Positions 22,864 to 32,901 of a stretch of DNA of 64,000 nt are shown here, one piece after another (position 1 is the stretch's first letter; every line of letters begins with the position of its first letter). Under the pieces are notes generated by a model that was given only the letters and a program-made list of their open reading frames with translations, was not told the origin of the DNA and ran no database searches. Source of the DNA: Argyresthia goedartella (Eukaryota; Arthropoda; Insecta; Lepidoptera; Argyresthiidae); assembly GCA_949825045.1 (NCBI GenBank), contig OX463810.1, forward strand, positions 35,908,201-35,972,200. Direction: 5' to 3'. The position numbers and the translations under genes were made by a program.

Positions 22864-23216
22864 AGTTGATAAACAACGAATGGAATTCAGACAAGCGAAA
22901 ACGTGTAACGTACGTAAATACTAATATGCGGTATCGCGTACCTGTGGGTAAATAAGTACAACACAAGGTAGAATTCGAGCGGCTAACTAATTGTGAGTTG
23001 CCTATATCGGTAGGATAGTACGACAAGCGGGTTGCGTTATGAGTATGAGTACCTAGATAGGTGGGTATGTAAATAAATAAATACTAACAGCGCAGGTAGG
23101 TACCTATGGCTGCGGTGGCGGCGGTTATGAGCGGGAGAACGATTAGCGTCCAATATGGCGGATGAATTACGTGTAAAACTATCGGAGTTTTGACACAAAA
23201 TTACAATGAAATAACT

Positions 23217-23235
23217 GATCCGGCTCGAAGGACCA
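23217..23235 (-). other. Primer-binding site of the BEL/Pao element
   Basis: On the minus strand TGGTCCTTCGAGCCGGATC starts four bases after the 5' LTR (23240-23839). It begins with TGG, as expected for pairing with a tRNA 3' CCA end. I do not assign the tRNA. Confidence 0.75.
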
Positions 23236-23239
23236 AAAA

Positions 23240-23839
23240 TGTTCAATATTTGGGTTGGTTCATTAGTTATTTTTATTAATTTTAAGTGGACTGTATCGCG
23301 GGGCGGTATATAATCCTATTAGAAGGGGTTGAAATATTATCGCGGTTGAATCGGAGATGCACTCGTATTGATAGGGGAAACGGTCCTGCCTGAGGAATTA
23401 GAAGACAGAGAGACAGAACAGATTGGGAAGGGACTCACCAGCGGTCAGCAATCAGCATTCCGGATATAGCGGCTTCCTTCACCTGCTTCGATGCAGAGGG
23501 AATTTGTATGCTTCGAGACGAGACGCCCAGGTCCCAAATCCTTTGCACAAATATAGCTGGCCAGCTCCCACAGATGCACTATCACTTTGGCAATCGTTAG
23601 ATTCACAGTAAAGCGGATAATTAATTTATTAGCGGTAGACGACACGGAAGCAAAGTGTTCAGACGTCCATATTTTTTCTTCTTCTTAGTAGTTCCAGTTT
23701 TTGACACCGCAGGCGCCACTCGAGTCTTCTATCTCGTTCGGCGCGTTGTGCGATGAGTGAGTAGGAAGGAGAGGTGGATATAGGAAGGATTCGAGTGCAT
23801 ATCCGTAATTTAAATTTAAATTAGGTATTGGCGTAAACA
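23240..23839 (-). repeat. 5' LTR of the BEL/Pao element
   Basis: Same 600-bp sequence as 13005-13604. It is upstream of gag in element orientation and would hold the promoter. The Gag start codon lies 377 bp downstream (22863). Confidence 0.95.
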
Positions 23840-23933
23840 AACACTAAAAGGCAAATACTAGTAAAACAAGCTTGGGTAGGAGTTTGTATGATTATTATTC
23901 ATAAGCAATCCCTTACTATTCTACTACTTAGGT

Positions 23934-24040
23934 ACCGGTAAAAGGGGGCTATTTGGAATGAGGGGCTAATTGGAACTAATACAAAATGCAGAGATTTGGT
24001 TGCATTTTCTATTAGTTCCAACTAGTCCCCTTTTACGGTA
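23934..24040. repeat. Foldback repeat of about 107 bp
   Basis: ACCGGTAAAAGGGG with GGAACTAATACAAAATGCA on the left are matched by inverted TGCATTTTCTATTAGTTCC and CCCCTTTTACGGT on the right. It is likely a small MITE. Confidence 0.65.
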
Positions 24041-24460
24041 TTTGTTTTGATTTAATGTAACCCTATTATGGGAAACAGCGAAGGTATTTTATATAAAGTA
24101 ATGTTATAAATAACGCGAATGTATGATTGCCCGTGCGTCTTATCCAGAAAAGCGGTTACCTCGTTCGATCGCTTTTAAACCTCAGAGCAATTTCGTGTTG
24201 GTGAATTTAAAAAATAAATAAACCTGCCAGAAACGTCGCAGCGAGCCCGCTGGAACCCGGGGCTGCCGCGTGCCTGCTGATTCTGTTACCCTTGCGAACA
24301 TCGCATAGACCGAAGACATGACTAGAGATGCCCGATATTTGTATCATCACTCATCAGACATCATCATCATGATTCATGTTCAGTCCGCTGCTGACGTTAG
24401 TCTCCTATAGTGCTTGGAGACTGCTTGGAATCCTCAGTCTGTCACATTCAGCTACTTTTA
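24041..24460. other. Non-coding stretch, nothing recognised
   Basis: No gene or repeat ends. A short CATCAT run lies at 24359-24371. Confidence 0.4.
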
Positions 24461-24462
24461 TA

Positions 24463-24520
24463 AGGGAAATATTAAACTGCACATCAAAAATACTGATTTG
24501 CTCAGTAAACATCAGGGCAT
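24463..24520 (+). mobile_element. Left-end fragment of the TTAAACTGCAC MITE (family ii)
   Basis: GGGAAATATTAAACTGCAC and AAAAATACTGATT match the left end of the copy at 52665-52914, then diverge after ATCAGGGCA. Confidence 0.65.
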
Positions 24521-24603
24521 AAAAGTGTTTTGTTTGTTATTGACAAGTGACAGTTCTTGTTCTTCAAACCTTCAAAATAGCATTTCCTGCTTAGGTATAC
24601 AGG

Positions 24604-24937
24604 TCGCAGTTGGTTGGTTAAATCAGACAATTAATCAACCCTCCAGACCGTTAATTAGATTCCGGCGTTTAACCAAGTCACTAGCATTTTGATTTAAATA
24701 AAGCATTGTCGAAAACGTTCAACAATCTGTCTTACCGAAAGCCGGCGTGTTGGAAAACAAGATGGCGTCACGACAACAGCTGATTTGCACAGCTTATATC
24801 AGGGCAAAACATTGCGGTAGCTTAGGTGAAGGGTAAAGGGGATGAGCGAAGCGAAGCCCCCTTTATCCTTCGTGTTAGGTTGAACATGCAAGAACATCAA
24901 AAATAATTAAATCATAAACTTGAGTACACATAAAATA
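24604..24937 (+). mobile_element. Truncated MITE of family i with core module
   Basis: Starts GTCGCAGTTGGTTGG like the outer end of 4212-4707 and follows that element in inverted orientation. It includes AAGCCGGCGTGTTGG and the core GATGAGCGAAGCGAAGCCCC (24802-24888). The far inverted end is missing; the next MITE begins at 24939. Confidence 0.75.
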
Positions 24938-24938
24938 T

Positions 24939-25290
24939 TTTATCTACACACGTATCATAAACTCTCTTTACTGCGTACAAAAACCGCACGTTACGATCAG
25001 CATAATGTTAAACTACTTGGTAAAAACTCATTTCTTATCTGAAAAATTACACATTATGACCATAATGTGTAATTTTTCTACACATTATGTCATTCAAATT
25101 TCGAACGCCGACGCCCGCCTCGTGCCGCCCCTAGTTTGTCTGTGAAGTTGTTACTGACATTCAAATTTCGAACACCGGCGCCCGAAGTTGGTGCTACAGA
25201 ACAAGCTAAACAACTGCAGAGCCACAATGCCGGTCAAACATGCGGTTCCTGAACACATAAAAAAGAGCTTATGATATGTGTGTAGATAAA
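24939..25290. mobile_element. MITE ending TTTATCTACACAC with an internal perfect palindrome
   Basis: TTTATCTACACACGTATCAT on the left pairs with inverted ATGATATGTGTGTAGATAAA on the right; the inverted ends are about 31 bp with few mismatches. Inside are an 18-bp perfect palindrome (25041-25078) and a direct repeat of ATTCAAATTTCGAAC (about 25090 and 25159). Confidence 0.82.
25041..25078. repeat. Perfect 18-bp palindrome, 2-bp loop
   Basis: GAAAAATTACACATTATG (25041-25058) is exactly complementary to 25061-25078, with only AC between them. It lies inside the MITE 24939-25290. Confidence 0.9.
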
Positions 25291-25343
25291 CTAGTGTATG
25301 TAACTGTATATAATTAGGCATTAAAACTCTCGAGTGATATTAT

Positions 25344-25372
25344 TATGAAACGAGCCTTCGGCTCGTTTCATA
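25344..25372. repeat. Perfect 13-bp hairpin with TTC loop
   Basis: TATGAAACGAGCC, a TTC loop, then GGCTCGTTTCATA. It is followed by a T-rich stretch. Confidence 0.8.
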
Positions 25373-25926
25373 TGTCTCTTTTTCTTTCGGCTGGCAACCC
25401 CAGACCGAATAGCTGACGATGTAAACAGCTCTGTAGTTTTTATTTCAATTAAATTAGTCAAAATTGCTTTTCTGCACGAGTAAACTTAATTTAAGTAGTA
25501 ATTAGTGATTAAATAATGTGTAGATAAGAAACAGCTGTGCAAACATACAAGCTTTGGAAAAAACAAGACCGATTGTACCGGCCGATTGAACTGTCAAAAT
25601 CAGTTCAAATAACAACGACGTAAACGGGGGAAGTATCGTTTTATTTCTGTATTTATATCAATAATCTCACCTTTCACACCCGTAACAAACTAAACAAACC
25701 TTCATATAAGTGAAACACTTGCCGTACACTCACTCAGGTACCGTTTTGTCTCTCTTTACTTGGCAAAAGCGGAAGCAAAGTTGAAGACGCAACATTCTGC
25801 CACATTCACCAAAAACACACACTTAACACCTTCATTGTGCAATAAACTCCCTAGTGTTCGCTAGTATTCCACCCGGTCATACACTGACACCTATTCGCGG
25901 TTTTTTTTCAGGCGAAAAAGGGTGCA

Positions 25927-27516
25927 ATGCTGACCCGAAGCAAGATGAGCACACGCGATGTGGAGTTGAAGCTGAAAGCGACCTTGCTGGAGCTCAAGAA
26001 GAGCCAAGAGCTTTGTGAAATACTTCTACGAGAGCGAGATGAGTGTGAAGAGGAGATAGAAAAGCAAATTAAGAAAAATTCGGCGCTAAAAGAAGAGCTC
26101 AGTGAGTTGGACATCCAATGCCAGGATCTCAGTGCCCAGAGAGATGAACTACAACACCAAGTCGACTCATTTTACAAGTGTCATGATGTCCACCACGTAG
26201 CATTGCAACACATAAAATCACTTGAACAAAAGCTTGCAGAGGCACACCACGAGCTTCAAGTTTTCAGCGAGCGGGAGGAACAGCGAGACAGTGCTACAAC
26301 CAGGGCCTTCTATAATGAGGTCATGAGCCAAACTGGCATACCAACTATTGACCTAACAGCTTGTGATCTCACGTGTGATAGTCCTAATAGATCGCAATCA
26401 GTAACCACTATGAGCTGTAGTAAAAATAAATTAAAGAAATATGTTAAATTGAATAATTATACAAAAAAAACACAAAAACTAGCTAATAGAAATAAAATAT
26501 TTTGTAAAAATGTAAATTGTAGCAAGGAACGTGTCGAATTAATTAAGGAAATCGATGATTGTAGATTATGTTTGGAAAAAACTACAGAAAAGTACGAATG
26601 TGACACACGGCGACTCCAGTCAGATATGCATATTTTAAACTCATCATTACAAAGTATTACACGTAAATATGAGTCAGCACAATACGAAATTAAGGAACAT
26701 GTGTCGGCTATGAATAGTTTGTTGGAGACGTGTAAGTATAATTATGACTCTTTCATATCTTTGACCGACAATCACATCTGTGATTGTAAACAAGCTCCAG
26801 CGGACTGTTCCGTGCCGACCGTGTGTCCCGCCGAGCAGCCGGCCGAACAGCTGATACTGACCCAGGCGCCGCCGTCAGTCGACTTGAGTACTAATAGTGT
26901 TATCAATAACGCCTCCTTCTCTCGGACAAAGGATAGGTATATAATGTACAGCGATGAACTTGGAAAAAATATGGGTTTACAACTTAGTCAGCGCGTGGGC
27001 CAGGCAATATTAAATAACTGTATGCCTGGCGCCACATATTCACAAATATTAAACAAAGTGTTGTCATCGCAGTTTTTAGAACAAACCACCCTAATTATTT
27101 TAATTGGTAGAAGGGAAAATGTATCTAAAAAACTAATTACTAAATACTTTTCCAAATTTAATTCTTTACAAAATGTAGATAGAATAATCTTGTTTGCGTT
27201 TCCCTTCAGCCAATCTTTGTCACAACATGAAAATCATATAAGACATGATTATAATACATTTATACACACATTGACATGTCGTCATACTGAAAAATTTCAT
27301 TTCATAGACACCAATATTTGTATTGGAAAATATTTTTATTTGACTAAGGATAGGTATTACCTATCTAGGTTTTATACAAAACAGATAGCACAGTCACTAT
27401 CTTATTTTATTTTGAACTCAGTCAAGTTTTTGACTAATGAAACGCCTGCTTCTATTGAGCAGCGTAATAATAATGACATGTACTCCTTGGAATCTGTTCC
27501 AAGCTCTTTAAATTAA
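25927..27516 (+). CDS. CR1-like LINE ORF1 protein (coiled coil plus esterase-like domain)
   Basis: 529 residues. Residues 1-125 are rich in Glu, Lys, Leu and Gln in heptad-like spacing (LKLKATLLELKKSQELCEIL) and should form a coiled coil. A basic, Cys-containing middle follows (CKNVNCSKERVELIKEIDDC). The C-terminal 190 residues resemble the SGNH/GDS esterase-like domain of CR1 ORF1 proteins: MYSDELGKNMG at the block I position, NNCMPGATY, TLIILIGRREN and YYLSRFYTKQIA. The usual GDS serine context reads YSDE, and the GxND block reads IGRREN, so catalysis is doubtful; an RNA- or membrane-binding role is possible. The last codons TCT TTA AAT TAA hold a -1 slippery heptamer next to the stop. A second Met (MSTRDVEL) lies seven codons in and could be the start. 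Confidence 0.85.
   Translation: MLTRSKMSTRDVELKLKATLLELKKSQELCEILLRERDECEEEIEKQIKKNSALKEELSELDIQCQDLSAQRDELQHQVDSFYKCHDVHHVALQHIKSLEQKLAEAHHELQVFSEREEQRDSATTRAFYNEVMSQTGIPTIDLTACDLTCDSPNRSQSVTTMSCSKNKLKKYVKLNNYTKKTQKLANRNKIFCKNVNCSKERVELIKEIDDCRLCLEKTTEKYECDTRRLQSDMHILNSSLQSITRKYESAQYEIKEHVSAMNSLLETCKYNYDSFISLTDNHICDCKQAPADCSVPTVCPAEQPAEQLILTQAPPSVDLSTNSVINNASFSRTKDRYIMYSDELGKNMGLQLSQRVGQAILNNCMPGATYSQILNKVLSSQFLEQTTLIILIGRRENVSKKLITKYFSKFNSLQNVDRIILFAFPFSQSLSQHENHIRHDYNTFIHTLTCRHTEKFHFIDTNICIGKYFYLTKDRYYLSRFYTKQIAQSLSYFILNSVKFLTNETPASIEQRNNNDMYSLESVPSSLN
27507..27513 (+). promoter_or_regulatory. Candidate -1 ribosomal frameshift site T_TTA_AAT between ORF1 and ORF2
   Basis: In the ORF1 frame the heptamer reads T TTA AAT, the canonical X XXY YYZ form, and is followed immediately by the ORF1 stop TAA (27514-27516). 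Slipping back one base puts the ribosome in the ORF2 frame. That frame is open without a stop from 27507 through the endonuclease and reverse transcriptase to 30365. I see no obvious downstream pseudoknot by eye. Confidence 0.5.
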
Positions 27517-30458
27517 CCCATAGGACAACAGAGAGTAACTCTGGCAGTAATATTAATATTTGTATAAATATACCTTCATCTTGCCCATTAAATCAAGTTA
27601 CTAGTAATGAAAAATGTAAAAGTAAGAATATTTTAAACGTGGTTCATCAAAATATACAGGGCATGTTAAGTAAAGAACTGGAAATTGAGTTATTCATGAA
27701 CTGTAATAATATTGATATTTTATGTATAACAGAGCACTTTTTAAAGAGTTATCAGTTCATGTTCAACTTTAATAACCACCACGTTGCTAGTTCGTTCAAC
27801 AGAAAAACAGCTGATCGCGGTGGCTCCTTAATACTTGTAAATAATAGTTTTAAATATAAGGAACGAGTTGACATAGTGAGCCTGTCTGTTGAGCGTACCA
27901 TGGAAATAGCCTGTATTGAACTTGAACAACTTATTGTAATGAGCGTATACAGACCACCAGATTCATCCTTTGATTTATTCGAAAAGAAAATGGATGAAGT
28001 GTTGATTAAAATCAGCGATAAAAACAAATTTTTTATAATTTGTGGTGATTTTAATGTTAATCTGTTAGAGGATAATAATATTTGTACTAGATTAAAATCT
28101 TTATTTTTATGTCACAACATGAACTATCTGTTTTTGGAGCCTACTAGAATTACTGCAACATCTGCTACCTGCATTGACAATATATTTACTAACATTACGC
28201 CCATTTTCAAATCGGTCATCAATAAATTAACCTCTGATCACTCTGGTCAGATAGGTATATTCAATATTAAAATAAAAAAGGACCAAAAAGAGGATATTAC
28301 ATGTGTGCCCGTTAGTGACACTCGGCTTGAACACTACAGGAATAATATTTTAGATAAACTATGGGAAATACCATACAGTGACGATCCAAATTTGTTGTAC
28401 AACTCAGTATTTAACCTTGTCAAAAATGAATATGATACGGTATTTAAATCAAAAACTATAAAAGTTAATAACAAAGCTTTGTTTAGTGATTGGGCGACAG
28501 TTGGAATTCATAGGAGCAGACGAAGATTATATGAACTCTATGAAGAGAAATCATATAACAAAAATACGGCCTTTCTAGATTATGTTCGTAGTTATTCAAA
28601 AATGTTTAAACGCGTTTGTGCCGTAGCTAAATCTAATTTCATTAAAAACAAAATTGAATCTAGTAGCAATGTAATGAAAACGACTTGGAAAATTATAAAC
28701 AGAGAGACTGGAAAGGCCAAAGCTACACATAATAACTTCAAGCTTAAGATAGATAATCAATTGCTAAGTACAGACCTAGAAGTAGCAAAAGCTTTCGAAA
28801 ATTTCTTTACGGACATTCCAGTTTCAACAACCAAGTCTTTAAATTCATCTCCCGCTGCTGCTGAATCTATACTTAAACAAAACTTTGAGGAATGTAAAAC
28901 AGATTTTAAATTTAGGCACGTAAATAATGAAGACATTGTAAAAGCGTTTAAATCCCTGGAAATGAAAAAGACAGCTGACGCCCATGGTCTATCAGTAAAA
29001 ATTATTAGTTCCATTGTAGATTGTATTGCACCTCACCTTTGTTGTATATTTAATCAATGTATAGATAGTGGTGTGTTTCCTGACTTGATGAAACTAAGTA
29101 AAGTTATACCTTTATTCAAAGCTGGTAGTACATCAGACCCCACCAATTTTAGACCCATATCGATACTACCAACGCTTAGCAAAATATTTGAAAAACTCAT
29201 ACTTAATCAATTGCAAAGTCATTTTTATCTCAATAATTTAATTCATATTGCTCAGTTAGGTTTCACAAAGGGTCGTTCAACAGCCGATGCTGGTGTTGAA
29301 CTAATCGACAATATTTTTGATGCCTGGGAAGACGCAATGGATGCAATAGGTGTCTTCTGCGATCTATCCAAGGCTTTTGATTGCGTCCATCATGACACTC
29401 TTGTCAGGAAGTTACGCCATTATGGTGTAAAAGATCAGGCACTTGGCCTTCTGGAGTCATATCTAACAGATAGGGTTCAGATGGTCGATGTTAATGGGAA
29501 AAGATCACCTGGGTCTTCAATAAGTATGGGCGTACCGCAAGGTTCAATTCTTGGTCCTTTCTTGTTTTTAGTATATATTAATGATTTACCTTACCTTGTT
29601 AAAGCAAAACATGGGTTAGTATTGTTTGCCGATGATACTTCTTTGATATTTAAAGTTAAAAGACAGCAATCAAATTATGACGAGGTAAACAATGCTATCT
29701 CTAGTATAGTGAACTGGTTTACTGTTAACAATTTATTACTTTATGAAAAGAAAACTAAATGTATTAAATTCGTGTTACCCAATGTGAACCCGGTAACTAC
29801 AGACATATTTATAAAAGGACAGAGATTGGACCTTGTGCAGTCGACTGTCTTTTTGGGCATTACTTTAGACGCCAAACTACAATGGGATCCTCATATAAAT
29901 AAATTGTCGAACAGACTGAGTTCGGCAGCGTTCGCAGTTAAAAAAATTAGAGCTCTTACCGACGTAGACACCGCTAGACTAGTCTACTTTAGTTACTTTC
30001 ATAGTCTAATGACCTATGGTATTTTATTGTGGGGTCACGCTGCGAATGCTAATAGTATATTTATTCTGCAGAAACGGGCTGTTCGTGCAATTTATAGATT
30101 AGGGCCTAGAGTGTCACTGAGGGAAAAGTTTAAAGAAATCAATATTCTGACATTTGTGTCACAATATATCTATGACAATCTTGTGTATGTAAAAAGAAAT
30201 ATAACTAATTTTCAGAAGTACAGTGATATACACAATTTTAATACTAGAAATAAAGACAAGTTGGTTGCTTATGTAAGCCGACTACATAAAATTAGTAATT
30301 CTTTTAAAGGCAATTGTATACGCTATTACAATAAGGTCCCTACTGATATTAAAAACTTACCTTAAGACAAGTTTAAAATAATAATAAAACAGAAATTGTA
30401 TAAAAAAGGTTACTACAGGATATCTGATTACTTAGAGGACAGATGTCCATGGGAATAG
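27507..30458 (+). pseudogene. CR1-like LINE ORF2: endonuclease and reverse transcriptase with a late nonsense codon
   Basis: The frame is open from the end of ORF1. The first recognisable endonuclease residues are ILNVVHQNIQGML near 27630, and an uninterrupted frame runs to TAA at 30363-30365 (about 908 residues from the GTG at 27639). Endonuclease motifs are CITEHFLKS, SVYRPPDSS, FIICGDFNVNLL and TSDHSGQIG. RT motifs are VIPLFKAGS-FRPISILP, FCDLSKAFDCVHHDTL, GVPQGSILGPFLFLVYIND and the catalytic LFADDTSLIF. ILQKRAVRAI marks the C-terminal arm. After the TAA the same frame continues 31 codons (KGYYRISDYLE) to a TAG at 30456-30458. The related copy at 9440-10816 has a sense codon at that point, so the TAA is probably a nonsense mutation that removes the last 32 residues. 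Otherwise the enzyme looks complete. Confidence 0.85.
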
Positions 30459-30721
30459 ATTGTTTGAGTAACAGGCTGTTTCGATATATAATTAGCATTC
30501 ATTTTGTAATTTGACAATATTTTATTTAAAAAAGGAAACGCAAAAGATGCGACGACTGTGGAGTTTCTTCGGTGAGCTCTTCTCCACAGATTCCGCCATT
30601 GGGTTAGTGAACTCACCCAAAAAAATGTAATGACGGATCTAAGTGATGTAACAACATCCTATGGAAATAAATGATTTTTGATTTTGATTTTGATTTTAGG
30701 AGGCAAAGATTGACGAGCTAC

Positions 30722-31020
30722 AACGACGATACCAAAAAAATGACTTTTTTGAATCCATTTACTCCACTATAAAGATATCTATGGATTTCATTTATTTAAG
30801 TAAATGTTTATTCAGTATTTTATTCAAATTCTCACTGAAGCAAAACGCGATTGGATGAAATTTTCTTAACAGAATTTAATTACGAGTATACCTCTAAATT
30901 GTTTAATTTTTTCCTGTAATTCTGATATTCTAACAAATTGTATTGCGGAATTGCATCCAAAATGTGGATTTTATATATTTCTAAACTCTCCCTGAAAATA
31001 TTTTTGACAAAATAGCGTAA
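30722..31020 (-). repeat. Dispersed repeat A, copy 2
   Basis: Inverted relative of 7299-7570, recognised by CGCGATTGGATGAAATTTTC and TTTTTCCTGTAATTCTGATA. The class is unknown. Confidence 0.65.
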
Positions 31021-31065
31021 AAAGTAAATGTTTATACAATTTTAATGGCAACAAATGATGGTGAT

Positions 31066-31346
31066 CACCAAAAAATTTTTCCTACCCAAAATGGATAAAT
31101 GAACACCAAAAGTTGCAAAAAATATCTGCGGTAATACTGCGGTAGCTTAGGCGAAGGGTAAAGGGGGTGAGCGAAGCGAAGCCCCCTTTATCCTTCGTGT
31201 TAGGTTGAACATGTAAGAACAACAAAAAATAGTTAATACATAAACTTAAATACACAAAACATAAAAAGAAGTTTGGTGATCATTTATCCAAACACAATTT
31301 GGTGGAGATTTATCCATTCTGGCAGTAATTTCGAATTTATTGGTAG
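31066..31346. mobile_element. MITE of family iii with core module
   Basis: The left arm (ACCAAAAAATTTTTCC and AATGGATAAATGAACACC, 31068-31107) is inverted at the right as GGTGGAGATTTATCCATT and ATTTATTGGT (31301-31346). The core GGGGGTGAGCGAAGCGAAG lies at 31128-31213. A second copy is at 58805-59062. Confidence 0.75.
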
Positions 31347-31960
31347 TAAAATAGGTGCATTTTTAGTAATTGTTTAAACATAAGTAAATTTTAATGTGGT
31401 TTGAGTCAGCGCACTGTTTGCGCTACCTTTTTTTCCTATATGGTAGCAATTAACATTATCACTTTTGTCAAGATTCGTGTTCCCGCTTTTACATATCACC
31501 TTAATCAGGGGTGGCTGGTGCTTGCGACAGTGTCTCGCATCGAGAATCCTCACACCTCGAGTTTTCTCGCGAATCCCGAATAAAATCCGCATCAAAAAGG
31601 AACGAAATTTAAACTGGCGTTTTGAATTCGAAGTGCAAACAGAATTGAAGCTGCTGGATAGACGCAAAGTGGGGATGGAACGGTGACGTCACAACCCAAT
31701 AACCGGTTCAATCCTGCTTCGGAAGGTCGGTATTTTGCAGGTCCGGTACCTACTATGCTGATTCGGCAATTTGCAGGATCTTCTTTTGATAACATTGATG
31801 TTTTGAGTCTCTAGAAATGGACCGGCAAAGCGTGCGGATTATTTTAAGAAGACTAATAAAGTGGTAGTTAAAAGTGGTAAACCTACTACTAACTACTACT
31901 TACTATTATTACTTACGTACTGCTATGATTGAAAAAAAAAACACAAAATAAAAACGGTCA
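31347..31960. other. Non-coding stretch, nothing recognised
   Basis: Small frames on both strands overlap each other and lack motifs. CGCTACCTTTTTTTCC at 31421 recalls the 11.8-kb repeat, but no element is defined. Confidence 0.4.
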
Positions 31961-32354
31961 AGTGCGAGTTGAACTCGCGCACGAAGGGTTCCGCACCACC
32001 GTACAATGGTAGGATGGTGTGGAGTGAATAGTTTGGATTTTACATAGCAAAATATTGTTTACAAAGTTATTGGTGCGGCTCCTTTCACACTACATGTAAG
32101 TAATAAGGTGCATTCATAAGTTTGTATGAAGTATTGAAAGAATTGTTGTATGGGAGACCCCTTAAATAATTATTTTATTGTGTTTTTTAGTATTTGTTGT
32201 TATAGCGGCAACAGAAATACATCATCTGTGAAGATTTTCAACTGTCTTACTATCACTGTTCATGAGATAGCCTGTTGACGGACGGACGGACTAATGGACA
32301 GCGGAGGCTTAGTAATAGGGTCCCGTTTGGCACCCTTCATGTGCGGAACCCTAG
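31961..32354 (-). repeat. GGTTCCGTACC repeat, minus copy
   Basis: In reverse it starts AGGGTTCCGCAC, has the CCGTCCGTCC run, then TTGCCGCTATAAC and GCACTTGACCGTT. It is the inverted counterpart of 53039-53453. It has no coding sequence; the class is unassigned. Confidence 0.75.
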
Positions 32355-32366
32355 AAACATACGAAA

Positions 32367-32901
32367 TAGCAGGGCAGTTATGTTTAGGTCCTGCTATAAG
32401 AGTTGGTAGTAACACCCCTGATGTTCGAGGATAAAAATATAAACATAAACATTTATGTACAGCCACAAACATTCCCCACACTAGCATACCCTGTGTCGTG
32501 TGTCGTGGGAACCAGAAATAGCTACATTCAATATTCTAACTGAACTGCCCTGCTTTTCCGTACTAAGAATAGTACGAAATAGTTATTGAACGTATTATAT
32601 GTAAAGTGTATAGTAGTAGATTTCGGTACTTATTTAGTAGTTACTGTCTTTATTTTATAAGTATTTAATTTATTCCTTGGCATTTTATTTTTACTAGTTA
32701 TTGTGCACTGCCTACCTACCTTTTATAATAATATTTCCTTCAATGTCTTGGTTTCCTGAAAGAAATCTCTTTTTAGAGGTAAGCTCGCCTTTGTACATAC
32801 ATTTTCTTTTAATGTAACTTGTAAAATATTTGTGTGCAACAAAGAATTATGAATTATGAAATAGCAGGGCAGTTATCTTTAGGTCCTGCAACAAGAGTTG
32901 G
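32367..32901. repeat. 43-bp direct repeats flanking a LINE 3' end
   Basis: GAAATAGCAGGGCAGTTAT followed by TTTAGGTCCTGC and AAGAGTTGGTAG occurs at 32367-32409 and 32859-32901 in direct orientation with four mismatches. An inverted AACTGCCCTGC lies at 32544. Confidence 0.65.
32580..32858 (+). mobile_element. LINE 3' UTR fragment (same family as 38960-39470)
   Basis: Shares, in inverted order, AGCTCGCCTTTGTACATACA, GGCATTTTATTT and the GAATTATGAATTATGAA tail with 38975-39250. It carries only the 3' UTR: a heavily 5'-truncated copy. Confidence 0.75.

Larger units (their letters stand above)
13005..23839 (-). mobile_element. BEL/Pao LTR retrotransposon, nearly intact, with a nested LINE
   Basis: Two 600-bp direct repeats (13005-13604 and 23240-23839), each TG...CA, bracket a minus-strand gag-pol. 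The flanks are a perfect 5-bp target duplication AACAC (13000-13004 and 23840-23844). A primer-binding site and a polypurine tract sit at the expected places for minus orientation. The LTRs look identical wherever I compared them, so the insertion is young. The only gross damage I see is a 3.8-kb CR1-like element inserted in the reverse transcriptase (about 16576-20384). Without it gag, protease, RT, RNase H and integrase would be one long frame. No envelope-like gene is present. Confidence 0.95.
25600..30697 (+). mobile_element. CR1-like LINE, near complete
   Basis: It contains a candidate 5' UTR (from about 25600; the exact start is unresolved), ORF1, ORF2, a 3' UTR and a 3' tail of TGATTT units (30671-30697). 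The esterase-like ORF1 and the microsatellite tail both fit the CR1 group. A related deleted copy lies at 9440-10816 and another LINE with the same ORF1 domain at 16576-20384. I could not find a target duplication. Confidence 0.88.

Noticed and set aside
25344..25385. Rho-independent terminator
   Set aside because: The hairpin with a T-rich tail looks like one, but the DNA is eukaryotic and no gene ends there.
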